A stretch of 64,000 bases of DNA, taken from positions 559,552 through 623,551 of the forward strand of contig NZ_LVHI01000012.1 of the NCBI RefSeq assembly GCF_001645385.1, in the 5' to 3' direction. The notes under the pieces were generated by a model. It saw nothing but the letters and a program-made list of their open reading frames with translations, was not told the origin of the DNA and did no database searches. The DNA is from Rhodococcoides kyotonense (GTDB lineage Bacteria > Actinomycetota > Actinomycetes > Mycobacteriales > Mycobacteriaceae). How positions within the stretch are numbered: position 1 is the first letter of the stretch; each line of letters opens with the position of its first letter. Of the stretch, positions 54,229 through 62,945 are shown one piece after another. A program made the translations under genes and the position numbers.

Positions 54229-54753
54229 TTACTCCACGTTCAACGCCACCCGCCGCAGCAGACCCGACAGCGCTTCCAGATCGTCCGCATCCAGGCCGTC
54301 GAGCAGTCCGCGGTCACGCTCGAGCCGGACCGGAAAGACCCGGTCGACGAGGTCGCGCCCCGCGTCGGTCAGCTGTAGCAGCACGACTCGCGCGTCGCGT
54401 TCGAACCGCAGCCGCTCGATCAAGCCTTCCTTGACCAGACGCTCGGAGATCTTCGTCGTCGACGCGCCACTGAGCATCGTCACCGACGTCACCTCACTGG
54501 CCCGCAGCGCCCGTCCCGTACGGCGCAACGCGCTGAGGACGTCGAATTCCGCGCGGGACACACCCATGGGCGCGAGCGTCGCGTCGAGCAGATGATTGGC
54601 CTTCGCGGAAATGCGGCCGATACGAGCCAGCACCTCGATCGGGGAGGTGTCGATGTCGGGAAAAGTCGTCGACCACTCGCGTCGGACCTGGTCGACGAAG
54701 TCCCCGCCCGATTTCTGCGCCCGGATCATGTGAGCAACCCTACGTCGACTCAT
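54229..54753 (-). CDS. MarR family regulator
   Basis: 174 aa winged-helix protein: SRAEFDVLSALRRTGRAL, ASEVTSVTMLSGASTTKISERLVKEGLIERLRFERDARVVLLQLT (recognition helix, wing). Divergent from the FUSC transporter with a 36-base gap that contains an AT-rich palindrome abutting the ATG, so autoregulation and control of FUSC are likely. A second start at MIRAQ (24 bases downstream) is possible. Confidence 0.88.
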   Translation of the reverse strand: MSRRRVAHMIRAQKSGGDFVDQVRREWSTTFPDIDTSPIEVLARIGRISAKANHLLDATLAPMGVSRAEFDVLSALRRTGRALRASEVTSVTMLSGASTTKISERLVKEGLIERLRFERDARVVLLQLTDAGRDLVDRVFPVRLERDRGLLDGLDADDLEALSGLLRRVALNVE

Positions 54754-54757
54754 TTTA

Positions 54758-54772
54758 ATTTACTAGTGAAAT
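54758..54772. promoter_or_regulatory. MarR operator candidate at the FUSC promoter
   Basis: ATTTACTAGTGAAAT, a near-perfect palindrome centred on ACTAGT, in an AT-rich island five bases upstream of the MarR ATG and 18 bases before the FUSC GTG. Confidence 0.6.
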
Positions 54773-54789
54773 ATAGATAAACTACTTCG

Positions 54790-56160
54790 GTGACCGCGCC
54801 ACTCGACAGACTTCAGCACTCCCGTTCCGCGCTCGCCCATGCCGTCTCCGGCCGCGCCTGGAAGCAGGCGACCCGACTCGGCCGCGCCGACGCGTCGGTC
54901 GCCCCGGCCGTGCGCGTGGGTCTCGCTGTCGCCGTCGTCCTGGTCGCGGGCAAACTGCTGGGCCACCCGGAGTTCGCCGGCTTCGCCGCACTGGGCGCTC
55001 TCGTCTCGGCGTTCGGTCGGTACGAGCCGTACCCGCGCCGCGCCGGGAAACTCGCACTCGTCGGCGGACTGATCGTTCTGTACGCGACCTTCGGCGCCGT
55101 CCTGGGCGTCTCGACGTCGTTCGCCGCTCAGGTGTGGGCGATTTCCATCGCGTCCGGAGTCGCCGCGCTGCTGCTGGCGGCGTTCGAGATCGCCGGCCCC
55201 GGGCCCGTCATCCTCATCTTCGCCGCGACGGCAGGCGTCGGCTTCGGTCACACGGCGCCGGACGTAGAGGCGGTGTTCGCAGCCGTTCTCGTCGGCGCCG
55301 TCGTCGGCTGGGTCGCTGCGATGCTGCCCGCCCTGCTCCACCCCGTCGGGCCCGCCCAGCTGGCGGTGGCCCGCGCACTCGCCGCGGTCGACAGTCGCAA
55401 CGACCCGGTCGCACGCGCCGCGATCGCCCGCGCGCGAACCGTCGTCGCGCTCAGTCCTCGCCGCAGCAGCGGCCACGTGCACAGCCTCGGTCTCGTGACC
55501 CTGCTCGACGACGCCGAAGCACTTCTCGACGCCTGGGCTCGTGGCGACGAGGCATCTCATGCCCAGGAGGTTCTCGCGCACGAGCGTGCACTGCGCAAGA
55601 TGCGGCGTCACGACGCGTTGCCGGTACGTGCAGCCCAACTGTCGGCTCGCCCGACCAACTTCTTCTCGACGGGACTCGCGCGCCTGGCCTCGAAGTCGTT
55701 GCTGCTCAATGCCGTCCGCATCGCGGCGGCGGCCGCGCTCGCGGGCTGGTGCGCCCAGGCGTTCGGGTTCGATCACCCGCTGTGGGCCACGATGGGTGCA
55801 CTGGCGGCGATGCAGGGCATCACGTTCCACACGACGGTCCAACGCGGAATCCAACGTCTGCTGGGCAACGTGGGCGGTGCAGTGATCGCCGCCGGACTGA
55901 TCGCGCTGTCGCTCGGCTACTGGCAGACGACCGTTGCGATCGTCGTCTGCCAGATCGCCGCCGAAATGTTGGTGATGAGGAACTACGCACTCACGTCGCT
56001 GGCAATCACCCCGATGGCCCTGATGATGACCGGACTTGCCGGTCACCTGTCGCCGACGGTTGCCGTCGACCGCGTCGCGGACACACTCATCGGGGTTCTG
56101 ATCGGCGTCGTGATCACGGCGGTCACCATCGAGATCGGTGACCGCCAGCACTTGAACTGA
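54790..56160 (+). CDS. FUSC-family membrane protein (aromatic acid exporter-like)
   Basis: 456 aa. Two hydrophobic blocks: residues 38-195 and 318-450, separated by a polar cytoplasmic domain. The second block begins AVRIAAAAALAGWCAQAF and DHPLWATMGALAAMQG, then GNVGGAVIAAG, typical of FUSC/YccS/AaeB-type proteins thought to export aromatic acids. GTG 54790. The divergent MarR repressor suggests induction by the exported compound. Confidence 0.87.
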   Translation: MTAPLDRLQHSRSALAHAVSGRAWKQATRLGRADASVAPAVRVGLAVAVVLVAGKLLGHPEFAGFAALGALVSAFGRYEPYPRRAGKLALVGGLIVLYATFGAVLGVSTSFAAQVWAISIASGVAALLLAAFEIAGPGPVILIFAATAGVGFGHTAPDVEAVFAAVLVGAVVGWVAAMLPALLHPVGPAQLAVARALAAVDSRNDPVARAAIARARTVVALSPRRSSGHVHSLGLVTLLDDAEALLDAWARGDEASHAQEVLAHERALRKMRRHDALPVRAAQLSARPTNFFSTGLARLASKSLLLNAVRIAAAAALAGWCAQAFGFDHPLWATMGALAAMQGITFHTTVQRGIQRLLGNVGGAVIAAGLIALSLGYWQTTVAIVVCQIAAEMLVMRNYALTSLAITPMALMMTGLAGHLSPTVAVDRVADTLIGVLIGVVITAVTIEIGDRQHLN

Positions 56161-56164
56161 CGCG

Positions 56165-57010
56165 TCAGCCGAGGACGGTCGCGACCGGTGTCGAGGACCG
56201 TCCGATCAGCTTCTGCAGGTCACCCGACTCGGTGTCGAGCTCACCGCGCGCGATGCCCGCGTCGGCGCTCGGCAGCATCTCCGCGACGAACTCCGGCAGG
56301 CCGGCGCCGAGCAGAATCTGCTTGTACTCGGCCTCGGTGACGTCGTGGTAGGCGATGGGCTTTCCGGCGATCGTCGAGATAACGTCGGCCAGCTCGGCGT
56401 AGGTCAGTCGCTCGTCGCCACCGAGCTCGTAGATCCTGCCGCCCTGGTTCTCCGACAGCAACACGGTGGCAGCGGCGGCCGCGTAGTCGGCGCGCGCGGC
56501 CGCGGCGATCCTGCCGTTCCCCGCCGACCCGAGCAACGCGCCGTTCTCGATGGTCTGCTGCAGCGACGCGGCATAGTTCTCCCAGTACCAGCCGTTGCGC
56601 AGAATCGCCGCAGGCACGGACGAGTCGGCGAGCAGCTTCTCGGTCGCGAGGTGCTCGGCAGCGAGGCTGACGCCGGACGTATCGGCCTTCAAGATGCTCG
56701 TGTACGCGATCAACGAGACGCCGGCCGCTTCCGCGGCATCGATCACGTTGGCGTGCTGGGGAACCCGCTGTCCGACGTCGGATCCCGAGACGAGAAGAAG
56801 CTTGTCGACGCCGGTCAGCGCCGCCTTCAGCGCGTCGGCGTCGGTGTAATCCGCGACGCGGACCTGCACGCCGCGATCGGCGAGCCCCTGCGCTTTCGCT
56901 GCATCACGCACAACGGCGACGACGTCGCTCGCGTCCACTCCGCGGTCCAGAAGCTCCTCGACGACAAGTGCTCCGAGGTGTCCGGTGGCGCCGGTTACTG
57001 CAATGGTCAT
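56165..57010 (-). CDS. qorB: NAD(P)H-binding quinone oxidoreductase (QorB/QOR2-like)
   Basis: 281 aa NmrA/QOR2-type atypical SDR: TGATGHLGALVVEELL at the N terminus binds NADP(H), YTSILKADTSG near 105, LRNGWYWENYA near 142, and GGDERLTYAELADVIS near 203. QOR2 reduces quinones two electrons at a time. ATG 57010. Divergent from an HxlR gene whose product has the Cys of redox-sensing QorR, so this appears to be the QorR/QorB pair known in Corynebacterium. Confidence 0.85.
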   Translation of the reverse strand: MTIAVTGATGHLGALVVEELLDRGVDASDVVAVVRDAAKAQGLADRGVQVRVADYTDADALKAALTGVDKLLLVSGSDVGQRVPQHANVIDAAEAAGVSLIAYTSILKADTSGVSLAAEHLATEKLLADSSVPAAILRNGWYWENYAASLQQTIENGALLGSAGNGRIAAAARADYAAAAATVLLSENQGGRIYELGGDERLTYAELADVISTIAGKPIAYHDVTEAEYKQILLGAGLPEFVAEMLPSADAGIARGELDTESGDLQKLIGRSSTPVATVLG

Positions 57011-57050
57011 GGCTGTTCCTTCGTCGGTGGTTCGCGGTCGACCGCCACTA

Positions 57051-57074
57051 TGCACTTACTTTTCGTACAGTGCA
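57051..57074. promoter_or_regulatory. QorR-like operator candidate
   Basis: TGCACT (57051-57056) and AGTGCA (57069-57074) form an inverted repeat around TACTTTTCGTAC in the qorB / hxlR divergent gap. HxlR family proteins bind such sites as dimers. Inferred from symmetry. Confidence 0.55.
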
Positions 57075-57122
57075 ACCCATGAGGTAAGCACTGCCGTGAT
57101 CGCATGCGCTAGCATGCACATC

Positions 57123-57506
57123 ATGAGCGAGGGATCGGACGGCAATTTCGAGGCCGACGTCTTCGCGCGCAACTGCTCGTCGCGCGAAGCGCTGCAGAAC
57201 GCGACGAGCAGATGGGGCATCCTCGCCCTCGCCGCCCTCGCGGAGGGTGACTATCGCTTCAATGCGTTGCGTCGCCGCGTGGACGGTGTCAGCGAACGCA
57301 TGCTGTCGCAGACACTGCAGACCCTCGAACGCGACGGCATGGTCGTGCGGACTGTTCTCGAGTCCATTCCCCCCAAGGTCGAGTACAGCCTGACGCCGCT
57401 GGGCCGCGAGGTCGCGACGCATCTGACGAGCCTCATCGAACTCGTCGAGTCCTCGCTGCCCGACGTCGTGGCCGCGCGGGAGCGTCACGACGCAAAGCCG
57501 GCCTAG
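57123..57506 (+). CDS. qorR: HxlR/DUF24 redox-sensing regulator (QorR-like)
   Basis: 127 aa. Cys18 in VFARNCSSREAL is at the position of the single oxidisable Cys in QorR/HypR-type regulators. Winged helix: WGILALAALAEGDYRFNALRRRVDGVSERMLSQTLQTLERDGMV (read in parts). Probable repressor of qorB, released by thiol oxidation or quinones. ATG 57123; ATG 57114 is possible. The ceramidase gene starts 29 bases downstream and may be co-transcribed. Confidence 0.85.
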   Translation: MSEGSDGNFEADVFARNCSSREALQNATSRWGILALAALAEGDYRFNALRRRVDGVSERMLSQTLQTLERDGMVVRTVLESIPPKVEYSLTPLGREVATHLTSLIELVESSLPDVVAARERHDAKPA

Positions 57507-57535
57507 AGTCCGCCGCGCACTGCTAGCGTGCTGCC

Positions 57536-59551
57536 GTGTCAGGAATTCGGAGAAGGTCCTTCCTCGTCGCGACGGGTGCGACGGCGCTCGGGACAGTCGC
57601 ACTGGGCTCTTCTCGCGCGTGGGCGACGCCGTCGGGTCTGGAGGTCGGCCGCGGCGTCGGCGACATCACCGGTGAGCCCCTCGGTGCAGGCATGAACGGG
57701 TACGCCGTCCTCGAACAGTCCTCTGCCGGACTGCATCTGCGCCAACGCGCCCGCGCGTTCGTCTTCGTCGACGCCGCATCCGGCGGGCGCCTCGCGCACG
57801 TGACGTGCGAGCTCGGGTTGATGTTCGAGAGCATCTTCGAGGAAGTCCTGCGCCGCCTGGCGGTGCGCTACGGCGACACCTATCACCGCGGCAACGTCCT
57901 GCTGTCGGCGACGCATACCCACGGCGCCCCCGGCGGCACGGACGGTCACCTCCTGGTCGACATCACCACTCTCGGTTTCAGACCGGCGACGTTCGAATCC
58001 AACGTCGCCGGCATCGTCGACGCGATCGTGCGCGCGCACGACGACGTACAACCCAGCCACGTGTCGATCGCGTCGGGTTCGCTCGACGACGCGGGCGTCA
58101 ATCGATCTCCGATGGCGTTCGACCGCAATCCCGACCGCGACCGGTTCTCGGACCGGATCGATCCACGCTCGGTCAATCTGCAGGTGACTCGGGGCGGTGA
58201 ACTGGTCGGCGTCGTCAATTGGTTCGCGACACACGGCACCTCGATGAAGGCAACCAACCTGCTGGTCAGCACCGACAACAAGGGCTACGCGGCGTGGCAC
58301 TGGGAACGCGAGGTGGAACGAGTCGATTACCGAAACCCGAGCTTCGTCGCGGCGTTCTGCCAGAGCACGCCCGGCGACATCACGCCCAACCTCGAGGGGC
58401 AACCCGGCACGGGTCCGACGACCGACGAGTTCGAGAACACTCGCATCATCGGCCTCCGGCAGTTCGAGACGTCGCAGCTGCTCACCGAAACGATTGCGCC
58501 ACAGCTCGATTCGGGTGTCGACGTTCGGTGGGTGTACGTCGATTTCTCCCAGTACACCGTCCGACCGGAATTCACCGGCGACGGACAGACCCACACGACC
58601 AGCCCGGCCGCGCTGGGTGCCGCGTTCGCCGCATCGAGCCAGGAGGACGGTGGCGGCATTCCGGCGCTCGGACTCCAGGAGGGCGAACGGGGTGGCAATC
58701 CTGCACTGGCAGCGCTCGGTTCGGTGCTGCTTCCGCAGTGGCTGCGCGACGCCCAGGCACCGAAGGACGTCGTGCTTCCCGTCGGGTCGATCCCCGGGAT
58801 CGTGCAACAGATCCTCCCGTTCCACCTGGCACGCTTGGGAAGCTTTCACCTGTTCACGTGTCCGTTCGAACCCACGATCGTCGCCGGATCCAGACTGAGA
58901 ACGGCCCTCGCCGACGCACTGGCCGTCGATCGCGAACTCGTCGTCGTCCAGGGATACACGAACGGATACGGGCATTATCTGACGACGCCGGAAGAATACG
59001 ACCAGCAGGACTACGAGGGCGGCGCAACGGTTTTCGGACGATGGCAACTTCCCGCGACGATGCAGATCGCGGTCGAACTGGCGTCGGCCATGCGCGACGG
59101 CCGTCCCGTCGACAGCGGCACGGCACAACGCGACCTGACCGGGCTCGTTCCGAGCGCACCCACCGGAAATCCATTCGTCGACCTGCCCAGTCCTGGAAGG
59201 TCTTTCGGTGACGTGCTCACCGAGCCGGCCGCACGCTATGCGGCGGGCCAACAGGTGTCGGTACGATTCTCGGGCGCCAATCCCAACTCGAATCTGCGAC
59301 GCGACGACACGTATCTCGCGATCGAGCGAGCCGACGACACCGGGTGGATTCGGGTTTTCGACGACGGCGACTGGTACACGAAGATCTCCTTCGACAACGT
59401 CGGTCCGATCACGGAAACGACTGTCACGTGGGATATTCCGCGCTCGCAGCAGGCCGGGCGCTATCGCGTCGTCTATTTCGGTGACGCCCGGTCAGCGGAC
59501 GGCCGACTCACGCCGTTCACCGGAACCACGGCCGAGTTCGACGTGGCCTGA
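57536..59551 (+). CDS. neutral ceramidase-like protein, Tat-exported, Ser-to-Thr at the active site
   Basis: 671 aa. Tat signal IRRRSFLVATGATALG with cleavage near AWA-TPS. Neutral/alkaline ceramidases hydrolyse ceramide to sphingosine and fatty acid with a zinc-bound active site. Zinc ligands: SATHTHG near 124, FATHGTS near 230, and NGYGHYLTTPEEYDQQDYEG near 475-494. The nucleophile motif, normally GDVSPN, is GDITPN, so Thr283 replaces the catalytic Ser. The C-terminal ~140 residues form the Ig-like domain. GTG 57536. Substrate may be a lipid amide other than ceramide, or activity may be reduced. Confidence 0.9.
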   Translation: MSGIRRRSFLVATGATALGTVALGSSRAWATPSGLEVGRGVGDITGEPLGAGMNGYAVLEQSSAGLHLRQRARAFVFVDAASGGRLAHVTCELGLMFESIFEEVLRRLAVRYGDTYHRGNVLLSATHTHGAPGGTDGHLLVDITTLGFRPATFESNVAGIVDAIVRAHDDVQPSHVSIASGSLDDAGVNRSPMAFDRNPDRDRFSDRIDPRSVNLQVTRGGELVGVVNWFATHGTSMKATNLLVSTDNKGYAAWHWEREVERVDYRNPSFVAAFCQSTPGDITPNLEGQPGTGPTTDEFENTRIIGLRQFETSQLLTETIAPQLDSGVDVRWVYVDFSQYTVRPEFTGDGQTHTTSPAALGAAFAASSQEDGGGIPALGLQEGERGGNPALAALGSVLLPQWLRDAQAPKDVVLPVGSIPGIVQQILPFHLARLGSFHLFTCPFEPTIVAGSRLRTALADALAVDRELVVVQGYTNGYGHYLTTPEEYDQQDYEGGATVFGRWQLPATMQIAVELASAMRDGRPVDSGTAQRDLTGLVPSAPTGNPFVDLPSPGRSFGDVLTEPAARYAAGQQVSVRFSGANPNSNLRRDDTYLAIERADDTGWIRVFDDGDWYTKISFDNVGPITETTVTWDIPRSQQAGRYRVVYFGDARSADGRLTPFTGTTAEFDVA

Positions 59552-59553
59552 CC

Positions 59554-60228
59554 ATGTCGCTCGAGCACAGAGCCATCGCGTTGATGACGGCGTTGACGTT
59601 CACGACCGGAATTGCCGACGCGGTGGGATTCCTCGCCCTCGACCGCACTTTCGTCGGCAACATGACCGGCAACGTCATCGTCCTCGGTATGGGCGTCGCG
59701 GGCGGTGACGACCTTCCGGTACTGAGTCCCGTCATCGCGCTGGTGTCATTCACCGGCGGCGCGGTCGCGGCGGGATTCGCTCTGCGTGGCGCTGCGGGAC
59801 GCTGGAACCGCCGCACCACAGCGCTCGTCACAGCCGGTGGCCTCGTGCTCGGGGCCGCCGCGGTAGCGCTGTTCCTGCTCGACACCGACGACGGTCGAAC
59901 TCGGATCGGAATCGCGGCGGCCGCAGCGCTGGCGATGGGCCTTCAAGCCACGGTCGCCCGCGCCGTCGCGGTCAAGGACATGACCACGGTCGTCGTGACG
60001 TCGACGCTCACGTCGTTCGCCAGCGAGTCGTTGACGGTCCCGAACGCCGAATCGTGGTGGGCTCGACTCGCCGACCGCCGCGTCGGTGCCATAACGGCGA
60101 TCTTCGTCGGTGCCGTCGTCGGCGCGTTGTTGCTACTCGTGCATCCCGGTCTGGCGCTGCTCACCGCGGCCGTGCTGACACTGGCCGTCGCCGCCGCGGG
60201 TCGGCTCGTCCTACCGTCAGGGCTGTAG
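59554..60228 (+). CDS. DUF1275 (YoaK) membrane protein
   Basis: 224 aa, about six hydrophobic segments. MTALTFTTGIADAVGFLALDRTFVGNMTGNVIVLG at the N terminus (read in parts; the GNMTGN signature) and GLQATVARAVAVKDMTTVVVTSTLTS near 130 are diagnostic. Function unknown. It starts two bases after the ceramidase stop, so co-expressed. Its 3' end overlaps the convergent TetR gene by 12 bases. Confidence 0.88.
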   Translation: MSLEHRAIALMTALTFTTGIADAVGFLALDRTFVGNMTGNVIVLGMGVAGGDDLPVLSPVIALVSFTGGAVAAGFALRGAAGRWNRRTTALVTAGGLVLGAAAVALFLLDTDDGRTRIGIAAAAALAMGLQATVARAVAVKDMTTVVVTSTLTSFASESLTVPNAESWWARLADRRVGAITAIFVGAVVGALLLLVHPGLALLTAAVLTLAVAAAGRLVLPSGL

Positions 60229-60771
60229 CAAGGCGCCGAGCACTGCCGCCGTGAGTGCGACGACCTCGTCGTGGTCCGCCTCGGCCAACGCGTCGAGAGT
60301 CCCCGACGACCGACCCATCGCGATGCCTGCCAGGGCGGCGACGGCCAGCTGCGCTCGAAGGCGAGGGTTGTCGAGCCCCTCGGCGGTCATGCGTGCCCGA
60401 ACCCCGGCCGTCAGACGCTGGTCGACGCGTTCCGACGCGGCAGCCTGCACCGCGGGATCGTCGTGGGCGCGCATGACCGCATGCAGGACAGGGCTCGGTC
60501 CGACGTCGTGAATTCGCCTCAGTGCGTCGTCGATCCGACGCGGCTCGCTGATGTCACCGAGCTCTGCGACCTCGTCGTTGTCCGCGGGCAGCGTCGCGAT
60601 GTACAGCGCGGCCTTGTTGCCGAAGTAGCGAGCGATCAGCGCGGGGTCGGCACCTGCGCGTTCGCCGATCTCTCGAATCGTCGTGCGCTCGTATCCGCGG
60701 GTTCCGAACAATTCCGCGGCGGCGGCGAGAAGGTCTCGACGGGTCCGGGTGGAATCTCGACTGCGTGTCAT
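60217..60771 (-). CDS. TetR family regulator of the adjacent MFS transporter
   Basis: 184 aa. HTH: RRDLLAAAAELFGTRGYERTTIREIGERAGADPALIARYFGNKAAL (read in parts), ARYFGNK being the recognition helix end. Its ATG 60771 overlaps the MFS stop (ATGA), so transporter and regulator are coupled; regulators downstream of their target in an operon usually repress it in response to the exported drug or metabolite. Confidence 0.9.
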   Translation of the reverse strand: MTRSRDSTRTRRDLLAAAAELFGTRGYERTTIREIGERAGADPALIARYFGNKAALYIATLPADNDEVAELGDISEPRRIDDALRRIHDVGPSPVLHAVMRAHDDPAVQAAASERVDQRLTAGVRARMTAEGLDNPRLRAQLAVAALAGIAMGRSSGTLDALAEADHDEVVALTAAVLGALLQP

Positions 60772-62264
60772 CTCTCTCCCACCGAATGCGTTCTCCGCGA
60801 ATCCACGTCGTACGCGAAGCCGCCCGACACCGCCGACTCCACGCTCTCGTCCACCAGCGACTTCGACACCCGACGTCGCGCATACGGCAAGCCCAGCGCC
60901 AGCAGGCCCGTCACGATCCACAGAACGATGCCTGCGGTGGCCGTCGCCGAATATCCGTCATCCGTCGGGTACACCGCGCCGGGCAGGGTGTAGGCGGCGA
61001 GAATGGTTGCGCTGAGCGCACTTCCGACGGCGCCGCCGACGGTGCGCGTGACCTGGTTGACGCCGAGGGCACTCCCGGTCTCGTGCGACGGCACCGCGCT
61101 GACGATCAGCGCGGGCATCGCCGCGAACGTCAAGCCGACACCGAGACCCGCGATACCCATCACGGCGAACACGACCCACAACTCCGAACGCCCGACCGCC
61201 AACAGGACCAGCGCGACGACGAATGCCACGGCCCCGAGCGGCATCACCAGGGTGCGCGGCACCCACCGACTCGCACTCGGTAGAAGCCGGTTGGCGACGA
61301 CGCTCGCCAGCGAGAACGGGACGAGGACGAGGCCCGCGACCATCGCGGAACGACCGAGTCCGTATCCGGTGTCCTCGGGCGTCTGCACCAGTCGAATGAC
61401 CGTGGAGGACAGCACGAACATGCCTATGCCCGCCAGCAGCCCGGTGACGTCGGCGGTCAGGACGGATCTGTTGCGCAGCAACGACAGCTGTACGAGCGGG
61501 AACGCACAGTGCACCTCGTGACGTGCCCACAGCGGCAGGACGACGACGCCGATCACGACGCAGATCGCCGAGGGCCACGACGTCCACCCCCAGGTACCGC
61601 CGGTACTGAGCGCGAGGAGCAACGCCGTCAGGCCCGCACCGAGCAGAACCGCTCCGAGGACGTCGAGTGGACGCCGCTTCAGGTGGCCGCTGGTCGGCAC
61701 GACGAACACCGACGCGAGAAGCACAGCCGACGTCGCGATCGCGGCGACGACGAAGCACGCGTGGAATCCCCAGTAGTGGGCGATTACTCCGGTGAGCGGG
61801 TAGCCGAGTCCGATCCCGGCGACCGCGGTGACCGACAGCGCCGCGACGCACGACCGAGCACGCGCAGGTGCGAGATGATCGCGAGCGACCGCCATCGCCA
61901 GCGGCATCAGCCCGAGGCCGATGCCCTGAAGTGCTCGTCCGACGATCAGCATCGCGAAGTTGCCCGGCATCGCGGCGAGCACACACCCGAGCGCGACGAC
62001 CGCAAGTGACCCGACCACCGCCTGCTTGCGGTGGGGTCCGTCGCCGAGTCTGCCGAGGATCGGGACGGTGACGGCGCCGGTGAGCATCGCGATGGTCAGC
62101 GACCACTGCGCGCTGGTGAACGACACCCCGTACGTGGATGCAACGGTCGGAATCAATGGGGCACCCACACTGCTCACGACGGCGACGACCGTGCAGATCG
62201 ACACCAGTACCGGAACGAGCCCGCGTCTCACCGCGGTCGGCAGCGTGTCATCGGTCGATGTCAT
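60768..62264 (-). CDS. MFS transporter (DHA2-like)
   Basis: 498 aa drug:H+ antiporter-type MFS protein with about 14 hydrophobic segments. Motif A GRLGDGPHRKQAV near 70, motif C-like GIGLGYPLTG near 150, and GVNQVTRTVGGAVGSAL near 425. ATG 62264 chosen. Probably exports toxic compounds. Downstream TetR gene overlaps. A long upstream region (62265-62447) is shared with the divergent secreted protein gene. Confidence 0.9.
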   Translation of the reverse strand: MTSTDDTLPTAVRRGLVPVLVSICTVVAVVSSVGAPLIPTVASTYGVSFTSAQWSLTIAMLTGAVTVPILGRLGDGPHRKQAVVGSLAVVALGCVLAAMPGNFAMLIVGRALQGIGLGLMPLAMAVARDHLAPARARSCVAALSVTAVAGIGLGYPLTGVIAHYWGFHACFVVAAIATSAVLLASVFVVPTSGHLKRRPLDVLGAVLLGAGLTALLLALSTGGTWGWTSWPSAICVVIGVVVLPLWARHEVHCAFPLVQLSLLRNRSVLTADVTGLLAGIGMFVLSSTVIRLVQTPEDTGYGLGRSAMVAGLVLVPFSLASVVANRLLPSASRWVPRTLVMPLGAVAFVVALVLLAVGRSELWVVFAVMGIAGLGVGLTFAAMPALIVSAVPSHETGSALGVNQVTRTVGGAVGSALSATILAAYTLPGAVYPTDDGYSATATAGIVLWIVTGLLALGLPYARRRVSKSLVDESVESAVSGGFAYDVDSRRTHSVGER

Positions 62265-62447
62265 CGCTTGATGATATGCCGCGCAAGTCCAAGTTACCGA
62301 ACCGACATCGTTCCGAGACTCGACCGTTACGATGGCGGATGTGTTGTCGTGTCGTGCAACGGGAAGCGTGATGTAAGAGGCGTCACAGCGTTTCGTCCCA
62401 GCGCGAGCGCCTCCGACCGGCTCGACCACCACTCGGAAGGCGTCCTC

Positions 62448-62942
62448 ATGTCTCTCGCACGTAACACGACGATCACTCGCGCGCTCGGCGGTGCTGCATC
62501 CCTCGGAATCGCTCTTGCCTGCGCGGCACTGCTACCGGGCACCGCATCCGCAGCGCCCGTCGAATGCACGACTGCACCTTCAGGCGCCGCCGAAACCGGC
62601 CTCGCGGGGGCGTCCCAGTGCTACAGCACTGCCGATGCGACCAGCGCCGCCGCGGGCTATGGATTCGAAGGCTGGGGATCGGCGACCGCGCTGAGCAACG
62701 CCGCCGCCCTGGCGCTCGGGTTCGGCGGGGGAACCGCGGTGTCCGACGCGACGTTCGGCGCGGGTCCCGCCGCGATCTCGTTCGGTCCTGGCAGCGTCGC
62801 CACCAACGAGGCCATCGGACCCGGTCTGTCCATCGCCATCGCAGGCCCCGGTTCCGTCGTGACACTGACACCGACGGGCGCGGTCTGCAACGGCCCCGGC
62901 ATCGCGGGAAGCTTCACCACATTGCAGGGCTGCATCGGCTGA
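62448..62942 (+). CDS. small secreted protein, Rhodococcus-type
   Basis: 164 aa. Sec signal peptide (about 1-34, hydrophobic ALGGAASLGIALACAALL, cleavage near ASA-APV), followed by a mature region rich in Ala/Gly/Ser with Gly-Pro repeats (FGAGPAAISFGPGSVATNEAIGPGLS, in parts) and four Cys (CTTAPS, QCYS, VCNG, GCIG), likely two disulfides. GGAAGG ribosome site 8 bases before the ATG. Function unknown; DUF6764-like in my judgement. Confidence 0.82.
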   Translation: MSLARNTTITRALGGAASLGIALACAALLPGTASAAPVECTTAPSGAAETGLAGASQCYSTADATSAAAGYGFEGWGSATALSNAAALALGFGGGTAVSDATFGAGPAAISFGPGSVATNEAIGPGLSIAIAGPGSVVTLTPTGAVCNGPGIAGSFTTLQGCIG

Positions 62943-62945
62943 CCG

